DNA of 64,000 bases from Thermomonospora echinospora. Lineage in GTDB: Bacteria; Actinomycetota; Actinomycetes; Streptosporangiales; Streptosporangiaceae. A program made the translations under genes and the position numbers. Shown here piece after piece: positions 53,849 to 61,925 of this stretch (positions within the stretch are counted from its first letter, which is position 1; the number at the start of each line of letters is the position of its first letter). Under the pieces are notes generated by a model. That model saw only the letters and a list, made by a program, of their open reading frames with translations. It was not told where the DNA came from and ran no database searches. The DNA is taken from positions 20,353 through 84,352 of the forward strand of contig NZ_FNVO01000027.1 of the NCBI RefSeq assembly GCF_900108175.1. The letters run 5' to 3'.

Positions 53849-54014
53849 GCGGGCGGCTCCCTCACGTGAAAGGCGAAGGACAAAGTTTACGCGGGTCACG
53901 CGCGGTGCGGTGGTCCCGTGGCCCCTGGGTCGCCGCCCTGGTCGCCCTGCATGCCGTTAAGGCGGTGGGCGCTGTCCGGAAGAGGACGGCGTCCGTGCCG
54001 CCGGTCCGCGGTGG

Positions 54015-54731
54015 TCAGCCGATCCGCTGGGCGTCGTGGAAGGTCATGCTGAGGTGGGCGACGGTGGCGCTGCTCAGCGCCCGCGCCCGGGGCAGGCCGA
54101 GCCGCCGCAACTCCTCGACGATCGGGTGGGCGTCCGGGGGCCCGCCGACCCGGACGGCCGCCCCGCCCGGCCGCAGCCGGACGCCGGTGGGCCGTGTCGT
54201 CCAGGGGGTGCGGCGGGTGACGCCGTCCAGGCAGGAGAACGCGGCGATCTCGGGGGCACCGCCGCCGGGCACCGGCAGGCCGGGCAGGACCGCCATCTCG
54301 ACGACGGGACGGCCGTCCACCCGGACCGCGCAGTGCTTGACGCGGCCGTCCAGGTCGAGGGGGATGTCGGTCATCAGCTTCGGGAAGCCCCAGATCGAGC
54401 GGCCCGCCTCCAGGGTGAAGGACTGGTCGACCGGCAGCCAGTGGACGAACACGCCCACGTTCTTCAGACGGCCCGGCGGCGGGGCCGGGTCGCGGACCAG
54501 GAAGGTCACCGCGAACTCGTGGTAGGGGCCCAGGTCGCCGTCGTCGTAGCGGACGAACGCCAGCGCGCAGACGGCCCGGCCGGGCAGCGGCCGCAGCACC
54601 TCCAGCCCGGAGTAGCCGATGATCTCCTGCGCCGTGCGGGCGGGCACCGGGAACATCGCCGAGGCCACCGACGCCTCCCGGATCTGCACCGGCATGGTCA
54701 CCTGTTCGCCCTGGATCAGATGGGTGCTCAC
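54015..54731 (-). CDS. Acetoacetate decarboxylase-family protein
   Basis: A 238-residue protein. QVTMPVQIREASVASAMFPV, PYHEFAVTFLVRD and SIWGFPKLMTDIPL are typical of the family; the Schiff-base Lys is the K of GFPKLM. Many members act on other acids than acetoacetate, including lactone or keto-acid intermediates. GTG 54731 matches the usual N-terminus (STHLIQGEQVTM). The promoter has a KstR-type operator between its -35 and -10, pointing to steroid or lipid degradation. Confidence 0.85.
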   Translation of the reverse strand: MSTHLIQGEQVTMPVQIREASVASAMFPVPARTAQEIIGYSGLEVLRPLPGRAVCALAFVRYDDGDLGPYHEFAVTFLVRDPAPPPGRLKNVGVFVHWLPVDQSFTLEAGRSIWGFPKLMTDIPLDLDGRVKHCAVRVDGRPVVEMAVLPGLPVPGGGAPEIAAFSCLDGVTRRTPWTTRPTGVRLRPGGAAVRVGGPPDAHPIVEELRRLGLPRARALSSATVAHLSMTFHDAQRIG

Positions 54732-54740
54732 GACACTAAG

Positions 54741-54754
54741 TAGAACAGGTTCTC
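54741..54754 (-). promoter_or_regulatory. KstR-like operator in the acetoacetate decarboxylase-family promoter
   Basis: TAGAACAGGTTCTC fits the KstR consensus TnnAACnnGTTnnA at all but the last base, with perfect AGAAC/GTTCT arms. On the minus strand it lies between GTGACA (-35-like) and TACTTA (-10-like), 11 bases before the GTG start, ideal for repression. KstR controls cholesterol catabolism genes in mycolic actinomycetes. Confidence 0.6.
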
Positions 54755-54763
54755 GTTTTTCTG

Positions 54764-55249
54764 TCACGGGCCTTCCAGGGCGGCCTTGATCCGCCCCAGC
54801 GTGGTACGCATGCCCCGCCGGTTGAGTTCGGCCCGCTCCTCGGCCGCCACCCCGGTGAAGACCTTGCCCAGCAGCGAGACGAGGGCGGCGCCGCGGTGGT
54901 CGCGCCGCAGGTCCTCCCAGTACTCGGTGAGCCGGGTGGAGCCGTCGCCGACGTCCTCCAGCCGGTAGCCCCACAGCGCCACCGGCATCCCGAAGCTGGA
55001 CACCCGGAAGGCGAACGCCGCGCCGGGCACCGCCGCCGTCACCCGGCCGGTGGTGAACCAGACCCGCCAGCGGATCCGGTTGAAGCCGACGAACCCGGTG
55101 CCCGGCTCGACCCGCCCGCCGCGCACCCAGACGCCGAAGCACTCCGGGCTCCACTCGCCCATCCGCCGCAGGTCGGCGACCGCCGCGTAGACGCGTGCGG
55201 GCTCGGCCGCCACCAGGACGCTCTCCTCGGCGACCCACTCCCGTTCCAT
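54764..55249 (-). CDS. SRPBCC (polyketide cyclase/START-like) family protein
   Basis: A 161-residue protein with a helix-grip fold. The order EESVLVAAEPARVYAAVADLRRMGEWSPEC (start of the fold), WGYRLEDVGDGSTRLTEYWE and a long C-terminal helix is typical of SRPBCC lipid/ligand-binding proteins. The ligand is unknown. It starts 7 bases after the HD-hydrolase gene and ends just before the KstR-like site, so it probably shares the upstream transcript while the downstream gene has its own promoter. Confidence 0.83.
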   Translation of the reverse strand: MEREWVAEESVLVAAEPARVYAAVADLRRMGEWSPECFGVWVRGGRVEPGTGFVGFNRIRWRVWFTTGRVTAAVPGAAFAFRVSSFGMPVALWGYRLEDVGDGSTRLTEYWEDLRRDHRGAALVSLLGKVFTGVAAEERAELNRRGMRTTLGRIKAALEGP

Positions 55250-55256
55250 GGGGAAA

Positions 55257-55871
55257 TCATCCCAGGTGGGCGAAGTGCCGCCGCCAGGCGCCGTACCACT
55301 CGGCGAACCACTGCCCGGCCGGGCCCTCCAACGTCTCGATGAGCGGCATGATGTAGGTCACCGTCTCGGCGTAGTAACGGCGCTGGAAGTCCGGCGGCAT
55401 CCGGTCGAGGGTCTGCACGTTGCTGACCCGGTCGGCCAGCTTGACCGTGATCGCCTCCGGCGGGGCCTCGCGCAGGCGGCGCAGGTAGGCGGTCTTGGCG
55501 GCGCGCTTGGCCTGCCGTCCCTGCCCGCCCGCCGGGGGCATGGTCACCCAGTCGACGAGTTCGGCCACCACCGGGCCGAACCCGGCCTCGACGGCGGAGA
55601 CGGTGGCGTCGGTGTCCTCCACCACGTCGTGCAGCACCGCCGCGGCGAGCGTGTCGACATCGGTGACCCCGGCGCCGCGGACGAGCACTTCCAGGGCCTC
55701 CAGCAGGTGCTCCAGGTAAGGGACGCCGGTGGGCCGCTGCTGCGGGCCGTGCCACCCGCGCGCCGCCTCCACGGCGCGGTCGAGCACCGCCAGATCGTCG
55801 GCCCCGAGGGAACGGACCGCCAGGTCGGAGCGGGCCTGTTCCCAGGTGCGCCAGCCGGTGAACGTCTTCAT
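55257..55871 (-). CDS. Small HD-domain hydrolase (SpoT/MESH1-like)
   Basis: A 204-residue HD hydrolase. The metal ligands are in PYLEHLLEALEVL (His), AAVLHDVVEDTD (HD) and VKLADRVSNVQTL (Asp), the arrangement of the ppGpp-hydrolase domain of Rel/SpoT and of small alarmone hydrolases. No synthetase or TGS domain is present, so it is a stand-alone hydrolase. (p)ppGpp as substrate is plausible but unproven. ATG 55871 is clear. It is the first gene of the run HD, SRPBCC, acetoacetate decarboxylase-like. Confidence 0.82.
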   Translation of the reverse strand: MKTFTGWRTWEQARSDLAVRSLGADDLAVLDRAVEAARGWHGPQQRPTGVPYLEHLLEALEVLVRGAGVTDVDTLAAAVLHDVVEDTDATVSAVEAGFGPVVAELVDWVTMPPAGGQGRQAKRAAKTAYLRRLREAPPEAITVKLADRVSNVQTLDRMPPDFQRRYYAETVTYIMPLIETLEGPAGQWFAEWYGAWRRHFAHLG

Positions 55872-55904
55872 GCTGACGATCCTGCTCCCTCCGGCTCCGG
55901 GACG

Positions 55905-56972
55905 CTAGGCGACCATCGGTTCGCGGGAGCGGTCGGCCCACTCCTCCAGCAGGTCCACGAAGCGTTCGGCGTGGGCCGGCCAGTCGAAGCGGGCGCGGGC
56001 GGTCTCGTACCCCCGCCGTCCCAGTGCGGCGCGCAGGCCCCTGTCACCGTGCAGCCGCAGCACGGCGTCCTGCGCGGCCGCCACGTCGCCGAACGGCACC
56101 ACCAGCCCGCACTCGCTCTCCCCGACCAACTCCGCCACCGCCGGGCCGGGTGTGGTGACGACCGGGACGCCGTGCGCCATGTACTCCATGACCTTGGCCG
56201 GGACGCCGGTACGGCGCGGGTCCTCGTGCAGCAGCGCCAGCCCGGCCATCGCGCCCTCGGCGATGCGCAGCGCCCGGTCGTTGGGCACGAACCCGTACCA
56301 GCGCAGCATGCCCCGGCGCTGGGCCTCCCGCAGCGCGGGCCGGACCTGCGGGTCGGCGGCCCCGATCAGCTCCACCGCCACGCCCCGCTCGGCCAGCCGG
56401 CCCGCCAGCTCGATCATCTCCAGGGCGCCCCGGCCGACCGACAGCCGCCCGACGTACACCACCCTGCGGTCGTCCGGCTCGCCGGGCGGGGCGGCGGGGA
56501 CGTACGGCAGGTCGGGCACCACCGGATGGCCCTCGCCGAACCGTCCCCGGTGCTCCTCCCCGGCCAGCAGCAGCCGGTGCCGACGGGCGCCGCGCTCCCG
56601 CGCGTGCCGCAGCAGCGGTTCCGGCAGCGGGGACGCCGCCGGGCCCTCGTGCACGTCCCAGACCACCGCCCGCCGCCGCGCCGCACGTGGTAGGGCCAGC
56701 AGCAGCTCCGGGTCGTGCACCAGCACCAGGTCGCTGTAGGCGGCGTGGTCGGCCAGCGCCCGGCGGGCGGCGCGCAGCGCGTGCAGCAGACCGCGCCCGT
56801 TGGAGCGGGGCAGGTCCACCGGGCTCACGTTGCGCCATGGGGTGACGTTCCAGGCCCGGAACGGGGCCATGTAGGTGACCTCGTGGCCGGCGTCCAAAAG
56901 CGCCCGGATCTGCCGGTGCAGGATCCGGGCGTCCTCCGGATGATGCACCACCGTGCACACACAGACCCGCAT
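55905..56972 (-). CDS. GT4-type glycosyltransferase
   Basis: A 355-residue GT-B enzyme. MRVCVCTVVHHPEDARILHRQ is the N-terminal GT4 pattern seen in capsule and exopolysaccharide enzymes. The C-terminal half has VYVGRLSVGRGALEMI, GFVPNDRALRIAEGAMAGL and GVPAKVMEYMAHGVPVVTT with the E-x7-E motif. It acts in the cytoplasm on nucleotide sugars of unknown identity. ATG 56972. It is followed downstream only by the HD gene; upstream lie the sulfotransferase and sulfatase genes on the same strand. Confidence 0.9.
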   Translation of the reverse strand: MRVCVCTVVHHPEDARILHRQIRALLDAGHEVTYMAPFRAWNVTPWRNVSPVDLPRSNGRGLLHALRAARRALADHAAYSDLVLVHDPELLLALPRAARRRAVVWDVHEGPAASPLPEPLLRHARERGARRHRLLLAGEEHRGRFGEGHPVVPDLPYVPAAPPGEPDDRRVVYVGRLSVGRGALEMIELAGRLAERGVAVELIGAADPQVRPALREAQRRGMLRWYGFVPNDRALRIAEGAMAGLALLHEDPRRTGVPAKVMEYMAHGVPVVTTPGPAVAELVGESECGLVVPFGDVAAAQDAVLRLHGDRGLRAALGRRGYETARARFDWPAHAERFVDLLEEWADRSREPMVA

Positions 56973-57102
56973 AGCGCCGCTCCCCGAAGGTCGTTGCCGT
57001 CCGATACCACGCGATTTTCGCCGCGTTCCGCTAACGCGCTTCGTACGACATCCGACGACGGGGTGACCGCCGGCCGACGAGGTCGGGCGGCCCGTCCCGC
57101 GA

Positions 57103-57957
57103 TCAGTCCAGATAACCCCAGGCCCGGGCGATGTCCGCCAGCTCGGCGGGGACCTTCTCGTCCGGCGCCGGCTCCCGGGCCGGCTGGATCCGCCCCGACT
57201 TGATGTTGGAGCTCCAGTCGCCGAAATACGCCTTGAAGGGCCCGTGGTCCTGCTTGCCGTAGTCGAGCATGCCCGGCTCCCACTCCACTTCGAGGAACTC
57301 GCACAACCGGCGGGTCTCCCGCTCGGGGTCGGCGGTCAGGTCCTCGTAGCGGACGGTCAGACCGGGGACGTGCTCGCGGGCCGACTCCACGCCCTCGGCG
57401 TGCTTGAGCACCTCGGCCACCACGTCCTCGCGGACGGCGCCGCCGCGCCGGTTCATCACCGAGCCCACGATCGTGGCGGGGTTGCGCAGCAGGAAGACGA
57501 ACCGGGCCTGCGGCCAGGCCCGCTGGATCCGGCGCCAGTTGTAGGAGTTGGACGGGGTCTTCTCCACGATGACCGACTTGCCGCTGCGGTGGAGCTCGTG
57601 GTGCAGGATGCGGTCCCACAGCAGGTGCTCCAGCTCCCGCTGGTCCAGGCCCAGCTCGCCCATGATGTCGGGGGCGAACGAGGCGGTCAGCCTGACCTGG
57701 ATGGTCTTCAGGTGCAGTTCGTGCGGCGCCCGGATCCGTGAGTGGCTGTTGAGCAGCACCCGCAGCAGCGTCGAGCCGGAGCGCTGGCAGGACAGCACGA
57801 ACACCGGGGAGGGGACCAGCCGCGGCGTCTTCGAGGGCGCCAGGAGCGGTGCGGGCCCGCGGCCCGGCGGGCGCACCGCCGCGGCCAGCAGCTCACTCCT
57901 GCGGCGCAGCCCCTTGCGCAGCGAGGCGGCCCGGTCCGGTCTTTGCGCGTTCACCAT
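57103..57957 (-). CDS. PAPS-dependent sulfotransferase
   Basis: A 284-residue enzyme moving sulfate from PAPS to a hydroxyl. The 5'-phosphosulfate loop is FVLSCQRSGSTLLRVLL, the 3'-phosphate motif is RNPATIVGSVM, and VRYEDLTADPERE follows, as in the Sulfotransfer_3 (Stf0-like) family. A basic leader of about 45 residues precedes the fold. ATG 57957 lies 18 bases after the sulfatase stop on the same strand, so they form an operon. It likely sulfates a glycan or lipid at the cell surface. Confidence 0.88.
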   Translation of the reverse strand: MVNAQRPDRAASLRKGLRRRSELLAAAVRPPGRGPAPLLAPSKTPRLVPSPVFVLSCQRSGSTLLRVLLNSHSRIRAPHELHLKTIQVRLTASFAPDIMGELGLDQRELEHLLWDRILHHELHRSGKSVIVEKTPSNSYNWRRIQRAWPQARFVFLLRNPATIVGSVMNRRGGAVREDVVAEVLKHAEGVESAREHVPGLTVRYEDLTADPERETRRLCEFLEVEWEPGMLDYGKQDHGPFKAYFGDWSSNIKSGRIQPAREPAPDEKVPAELADIARAWGYLD

Positions 57958-57974
57958 GTCATGCCATCCATCCC

Positions 57975-59483
57975 TCAAGCGGGGGGAACCCACGCCTCGT
58001 GCAAATAGCGGATCGCCTGGTCCAGGATCTCCGGGCGGCTCGCGGCCACGTCGGTGCGCTCGCCCGGGTCCGTCCACAGGTCGTAGAGCTCGTACGACCA
58101 GCGGTCGTCGGGGTCGAAGTAGTGCCGTCCCGGCGCGAATCCCACGGCCTTCCAGCGGCCGAAACGGACCGCGGCGGCGGCCCGTCCGGCGTGCTCGCCC
58201 TCCGCGGCGGCCACCCGGGGCGTCGGCTTGGCGCCGTTCGGGCGCGCCCAGTACAGGTAGTCGCGGCGCGGCGGCCCGCCGGTGCCGGTGAGCAGCCCGC
58301 GCAGCGAGCGGCCGTCGACCTCGTCCGGCGGTCCGAGCCCCGCCAGGTCGGTGATGGTCGGGAAGAGGTCCCACATCGCCGACGGATGGGAGCTGACCCG
58401 CCCGCGCCCGCGGCCCAGCAGGCCGGGCGACCAGGCGATCAACGGAACCCGGATGCCGCCCTCGTAGAGGCTTCGCTTGTACCCCCGTAGGCCGCCCGAG
58501 GCATGGAAGAAGTCGGGGTCGAAGCCGCCCTCCTCGTGCGGCCCGTTGTCGCTGGTGAACAGGACGACCGTGTCGTCGGCCAGGCCGAGGGAGGTGAGCC
58601 TGTCGACCAGCCTGCCCACATAGGAGTCCAGCAGGGTGACCTGCGCGGCGTGCGCCCGGTCCGGCCGGGCCCAGGTCCGCGCCCGGTAGGGGAAGGGGCT
58701 GGGGGCGATCGAGGGCGCGTGCGGCAGCGGCGGCGTCAACACCAGCAGGAACGGCTCGTCCCGGTGCCGGTCGACGAAGTCCAGGCCGCGCCGCACGATC
58801 AGCTCGGGCGCGTAGACGTTGCGGGCGCGGGGCCGGTTGGCCGGCAGCGGGAGGGACCGCCGGCCGTCCCACAGCGCGGGCGGGAAGTAGCGGTGCGCCT
58901 CGCCGTGGGTCAGGTAGCCGAAGAACTCCCCGAAGCCCTGCGCGTGCGGATGGCTGGGCTGGTCGGGCTCGGCCGGACCGAAACCCCACTTGCCGAACAG
59001 CCCGGTGCGGTAGCCCGCCTCCTGCAGCACCTTGCCGAAGGTCAGGTCGGCGTCGGTCAGCGACGAGTCGGGGCCCTTGGGGTTGGTACGCACCCGGGCC
59101 CGTCCGATGTGCCTGCCGGTCAGCAGGGAGCAGCGGCTGGGAGCGCACACCGGCGCCCCGGCGTAGAAGTCGGTGAACCGGACGCCCTCGGCGGCCAGCC
59201 GGTCGAGCCGGGGGGTGCGGATCTGGGTCTGCCCGTAGCCGCCGAGCTCCCCGTATCCCAGGTCGTCGGCGACCACCACGACGAAGTTGGGCCGGCCGGA
59301 CCGGCGACGCCGGCGGGCCGGGGACGGCGCCGGGGACGCCGTGGTGCGCCCGCTGCCGAGTGCCGGCCAGGCGGCCACCGCCGCCCCCGCCGGCACGACG
59401 GTCGCGGCGGCGGCCGTCAGCAGGAACCGCCGGCGCGAGTCCCGGGGGACCCGCGGGCCGGCCGGCGGTCGTTCAGGATTCAT
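57975..59483 (-). CDS. Tat-exported type I sulfatase
   Basis: A 502-residue arylsulfatase-type hydrolase. A twin-arginine signal (DSRRRFLLTAAAATVV) is followed by a Pro-rich linker and then the alkaline-phosphatase fold. The metal-binding residues are in VVADDLGYGEL and TSDNGPHEEGG. The formylglycine site is Cys113 in CAPSRCSLLTGR, the standard CxPSR form needing a formylglycine-generating enzyme. It acts outside the membrane. The gene is upstream of, and co-transcribed with, the sulfotransferase: one adds and the other could remove sulfate. Confidence 0.92.
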   Translation of the reverse strand: MNPERPPAGPRVPRDSRRRFLLTAAAATVVPAGAAVAAWPALGSGRTTASPAPSPARRRRRSGRPNFVVVVADDLGYGELGGYGQTQIRTPRLDRLAAEGVRFTDFYAGAPVCAPSRCSLLTGRHIGRARVRTNPKGPDSSLTDADLTFGKVLQEAGYRTGLFGKWGFGPAEPDQPSHPHAQGFGEFFGYLTHGEAHRYFPPALWDGRRSLPLPANRPRARNVYAPELIVRRGLDFVDRHRDEPFLLVLTPPLPHAPSIAPSPFPYRARTWARPDRAHAAQVTLLDSYVGRLVDRLTSLGLADDTVVLFTSDNGPHEEGGFDPDFFHASGGLRGYKRSLYEGGIRVPLIAWSPGLLGRGRGRVSSHPSAMWDLFPTITDLAGLGPPDEVDGRSLRGLLTGTGGPPRRDYLYWARPNGAKPTPRVAAAEGEHAGRAAAAVRFGRWKAVGFAPGRHYFDPDDRWSYELYDLWTDPGERTDVAASRPEILDQAIRYLHEAWVPPA

Positions 59484-59687
59484 CGCCGTGCGCCCGCAAA
59501 GGAGACAACAGGCGGGGGGAGTCGTTCATGAGGGTGTCAGCGTACCTGTAATTCCGGACCGAAAAGACCGGTGGGTCATTACGTATTAACAGGTCCAAAT
59601 GCGTTTGTCCGCCGTTCACCCGGAGGTTGCCCGAAGGTGGCCGGCGAGTGCGAAAATCGCCGGGCCATCGACCGAATGAGCCCACAT

Positions 59688-60692
59688 ATGCCGATTTCGC
59701 CATTGCCGCCGCCCGCCGTGGTCTGGGCGGAGTCCCCGCTGCAGCTGCTGTCCGCGGTGGAGGCCCAGCACGCCGGGCTGCTGGGGGACGGCACCGAGGT
59801 GGCGTTGCGGGCGGGCTCGCAGTCGCTGGCGGCCACCGCCGAGGAGGTTCTGCGGCTGGGCATGCCCCCGGGGCTGTGCCCGCCCGCCCCGGCGTCCCGG
59901 GTGGCCCGGCCGCCGAGGGACGGCCGCTGGGTGATCGGGGACGCCTTCTCGGGCGCGGTCCAGCGCCGGCTGCTGTCGTCCGGGGGGCGCCGGCTGCTCG
60001 TCGTGGACGACGGGCTGGCCACCATCCACCTGCTGGAACTGCTGACGGCCCCGGCGCCGCGGCCGCTGGCCCGCGCCCGCGCCCGGCTCGGCGTACCCCG
60101 CCGGGCCCTGGGGCTGGCGGCGGCGGCCCGGCTGCGCGCGGCGGCCCGCGCCGGCGCGCTGACGGTGTTCACCGCCCTGCCGATCCCCGCCGAGCTGCAC
60201 GCCGCCGTCGAGGCGCTCGGCGCGCGGCTGGTGTGCCACGACTTCCCGTGGCTGCGCGGCCGCCCGGCTGCCCCGCCGCCCTCACAGCGGCTGGTGGTGC
60301 TGGGCAGCTCGCTGGTCCATAACGGGCTGGTGCACCGGCGGCCGTACCTGGAGTGGGTGCTGGCGCTGGCCGACACCGAGCCGCTGGCCTACCGGCCGCA
60401 CCGCCGTGAGTGCCCCGAGGTCCTGGCCGAGCTGCGCCGTCATCCGCGGATCATGGTGGCCGAGCCGACCGGGGTGCCGGTGGAGATCTCGCTGCGCGGC
60501 CTGACCGCCGAGCACTGGGTGGTCAGCCTGCCGTCCACGGCGCTGACCTCGCTGCGCCTGGTCCTGCGGGCGGCCGGCACTACCATCGAGGGTGTGCCCG
60601 TGCCCGCCGACTGGTGGACCGCCGACGCCGATCCGGAGCTGCGCGCCCACCTGAGCCTGTTCGTCGGCGGCGGCCTGGAGATCGCCACGTGA
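59688..60692 (+). CDS. GT52-like glycosyltransferase (sialyl/polysialyltransferase superfamily)
   Basis: A 334-residue protein. AVVWAESPLQLLSAVEAQHAG at the N-terminus is the GT52 (lipooligosaccharide sialyltransferase-like) pattern, and the C-terminal region ends with WVVSLPSTALTSLRLV, the SS/TT motif area of the sialyltransferase superfamily. It lacks a signal peptide. Two starts are possible, ATG 59688 and ATG 59676, neither with a good ribosome-binding site. The stop overlaps the next gene. The specificity, sialic or other nonulosonic acid, is inferred only. Confidence 0.68.
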   Translation: MPISPLPPPAVVWAESPLQLLSAVEAQHAGLLGDGTEVALRAGSQSLAATAEEVLRLGMPPGLCPPAPASRVARPPRDGRWVIGDAFSGAVQRRLLSSGGRRLLVVDDGLATIHLLELLTAPAPRPLARARARLGVPRRALGLAAAARLRAAARAGALTVFTALPIPAELHAAVEALGARLVCHDFPWLRGRPAAPPPSQRLVVLGSSLVHNGLVHRRPYLEWVLALADTEPLAYRPHRRECPEVLAELRRHPRIMVAEPTGVPVEISLRGLTAEHWVVSLPSTALTSLRLVLRAAGTTIEGVPVPADWWTADADPELRAHLSLFVGGGLEIAT

Positions 60693-61873
60693 CCGTGCCC
60701 GCCCGTGTTCTGGCGGTGGCCGACTCCGACTCCTACCTCAAGTGGACCGCGGGGCTGCTGGACCATCTGCCGCCGCATTGGCCGCGCCGCCTGGCGGTGG
60801 TGCGCTCGCCGATCACGCCCTCGCCCGAGCAGATCCGCTCGGCGCTCAACGGCACCGACGCCGACGTCCCGGACATCGTCCCGGCCCGGGGGGTGCTGCA
60901 CCTGATCCGCAGGTTCCGCCCGGACGTGGTGGTGCTCGGCTGCACCGGCCCGGTGGTGAACGTGCTGAGCAGGATGATCCCCGCCGCCGACCGGCCGGTC
61001 CTGGTGTCGGGCCTGCCCGGCATCTCGGTGCCCGCCTCCGAACGGGCCTGGGTCTTCCGCAGTGCGGTGGACCTGTTCGTCGTGCACAGCCGCCGCGAGG
61101 TCGCCGAGTTCACCGCGATCGCCCGTGACCTGGGGCTGCCCGGGCGGGTCGGGCTCACCCGGCTGCCGTTCCTGGCCCCCGCCGCGCCCGCCGGGCCGCG
61201 CGATCGGGTCGTGTTCGCCACCCAGGCCAAGGTCCCGGCCGGGCCTGAAGAGCGCGAGCGGATCCTGCTGTCCCTGGCGGCGCTCGCCGAACGGCGACCC
61301 GACCTGCGGGTGGTCGTCAAGATGCGGGCGCTGGCGCAGGAGCAGCAGACCCACCGCGAGCGGCACCACTACCAGACCCTGTGGCAGCGGATGGCAGGCC
61401 AGGGCCGGGTCCGGCCCGGCGCGCTGACCTTCGACGCCGGGCCGATGCGCGGGCACCTGGCGCACGCCGCCGGCTTCGTGACGGTCAGCTCCACCGCCGC
61501 GCTGGAGGCCATCGCCGCCGGGGTGCCGCTGCTGGTGCTGTCGGACTTCGGGGTCACCGCCGAGATGATCAACCTGGTGTTCGAGGACAGCGGCTGCCTG
61601 GGCACCCTGGACGACCTGGCCGAGGCCCGCTTCAGGGACCCCGACCCGGCCTGGTGTGCGGCCAACTACTTCCACGAGCCGGCCGACGAGGACTGGCTCG
61701 GGCACCTCACCGGACTGGTCGAGACCGCCCGCGCCGGGAGACTGCCCCAGCCGGTGTACCTGCACCACCAGATCGGCCGCCTGGCCGCACCCAGGGCCAG
61801 ACTCCGGCTGGAGGTCCACCCCGACACCCTCCGCAGGATCCGCACCCTGCGCCGTACCGTCCGCCGCAGGTGA
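60689..61873 (+). CDS. DUF6716-like putative glycosyltransferase
   Basis: A 394-residue protein with GT-B-like architecture. RVLAVADSDSYLKWTAGLLD at the start and GFVTVSSTAALEAIAAGVPLLVLSDFGV near 270 (with the Ser-Ser/Ala donor-binding pattern) are what I associate with DUF6716 proteins found in polysialyltransferase-type clusters. GTG 60689 overlaps the previous stop (ATGA-type), so the two proteins are translationally coupled and probably work on one polymer. Family naming is from memory; a profile search would settle it. Confidence 0.75.
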   Translation: MTVPARVLAVADSDSYLKWTAGLLDHLPPHWPRRLAVVRSPITPSPEQIRSALNGTDADVPDIVPARGVLHLIRRFRPDVVVLGCTGPVVNVLSRMIPAADRPVLVSGLPGISVPASERAWVFRSAVDLFVVHSRREVAEFTAIARDLGLPGRVGLTRLPFLAPAAPAGPRDRVVFATQAKVPAGPEERERILLSLAALAERRPDLRVVVKMRALAQEQQTHRERHHYQTLWQRMAGQGRVRPGALTFDAGPMRGHLAHAAGFVTVSSTAALEAIAAGVPLLVLSDFGVTAEMINLVFEDSGCLGTLDDLAEARFRDPDPAWCAANYFHEPADEDWLGHLTGLVETARAGRLPQPVYLHHQIGRLAAPRARLRLEVHPDTLRRIRTLRRTVRRR

Positions 61874-61925
61874 CCGCCCCTGCCCCGCCCCCCAACGACC
61901 GCACCTGAGCGGCCGGCCGCCGGGG

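Noticed and set aside
53849..54014. Rifamycin-associated element upstream of the HelD-like gene
   Set aside because: I looked for the 19-bp inverted-repeat element known from rifamycin-inducible helR promoters and did not find it, so rifamycin induction is not supported.
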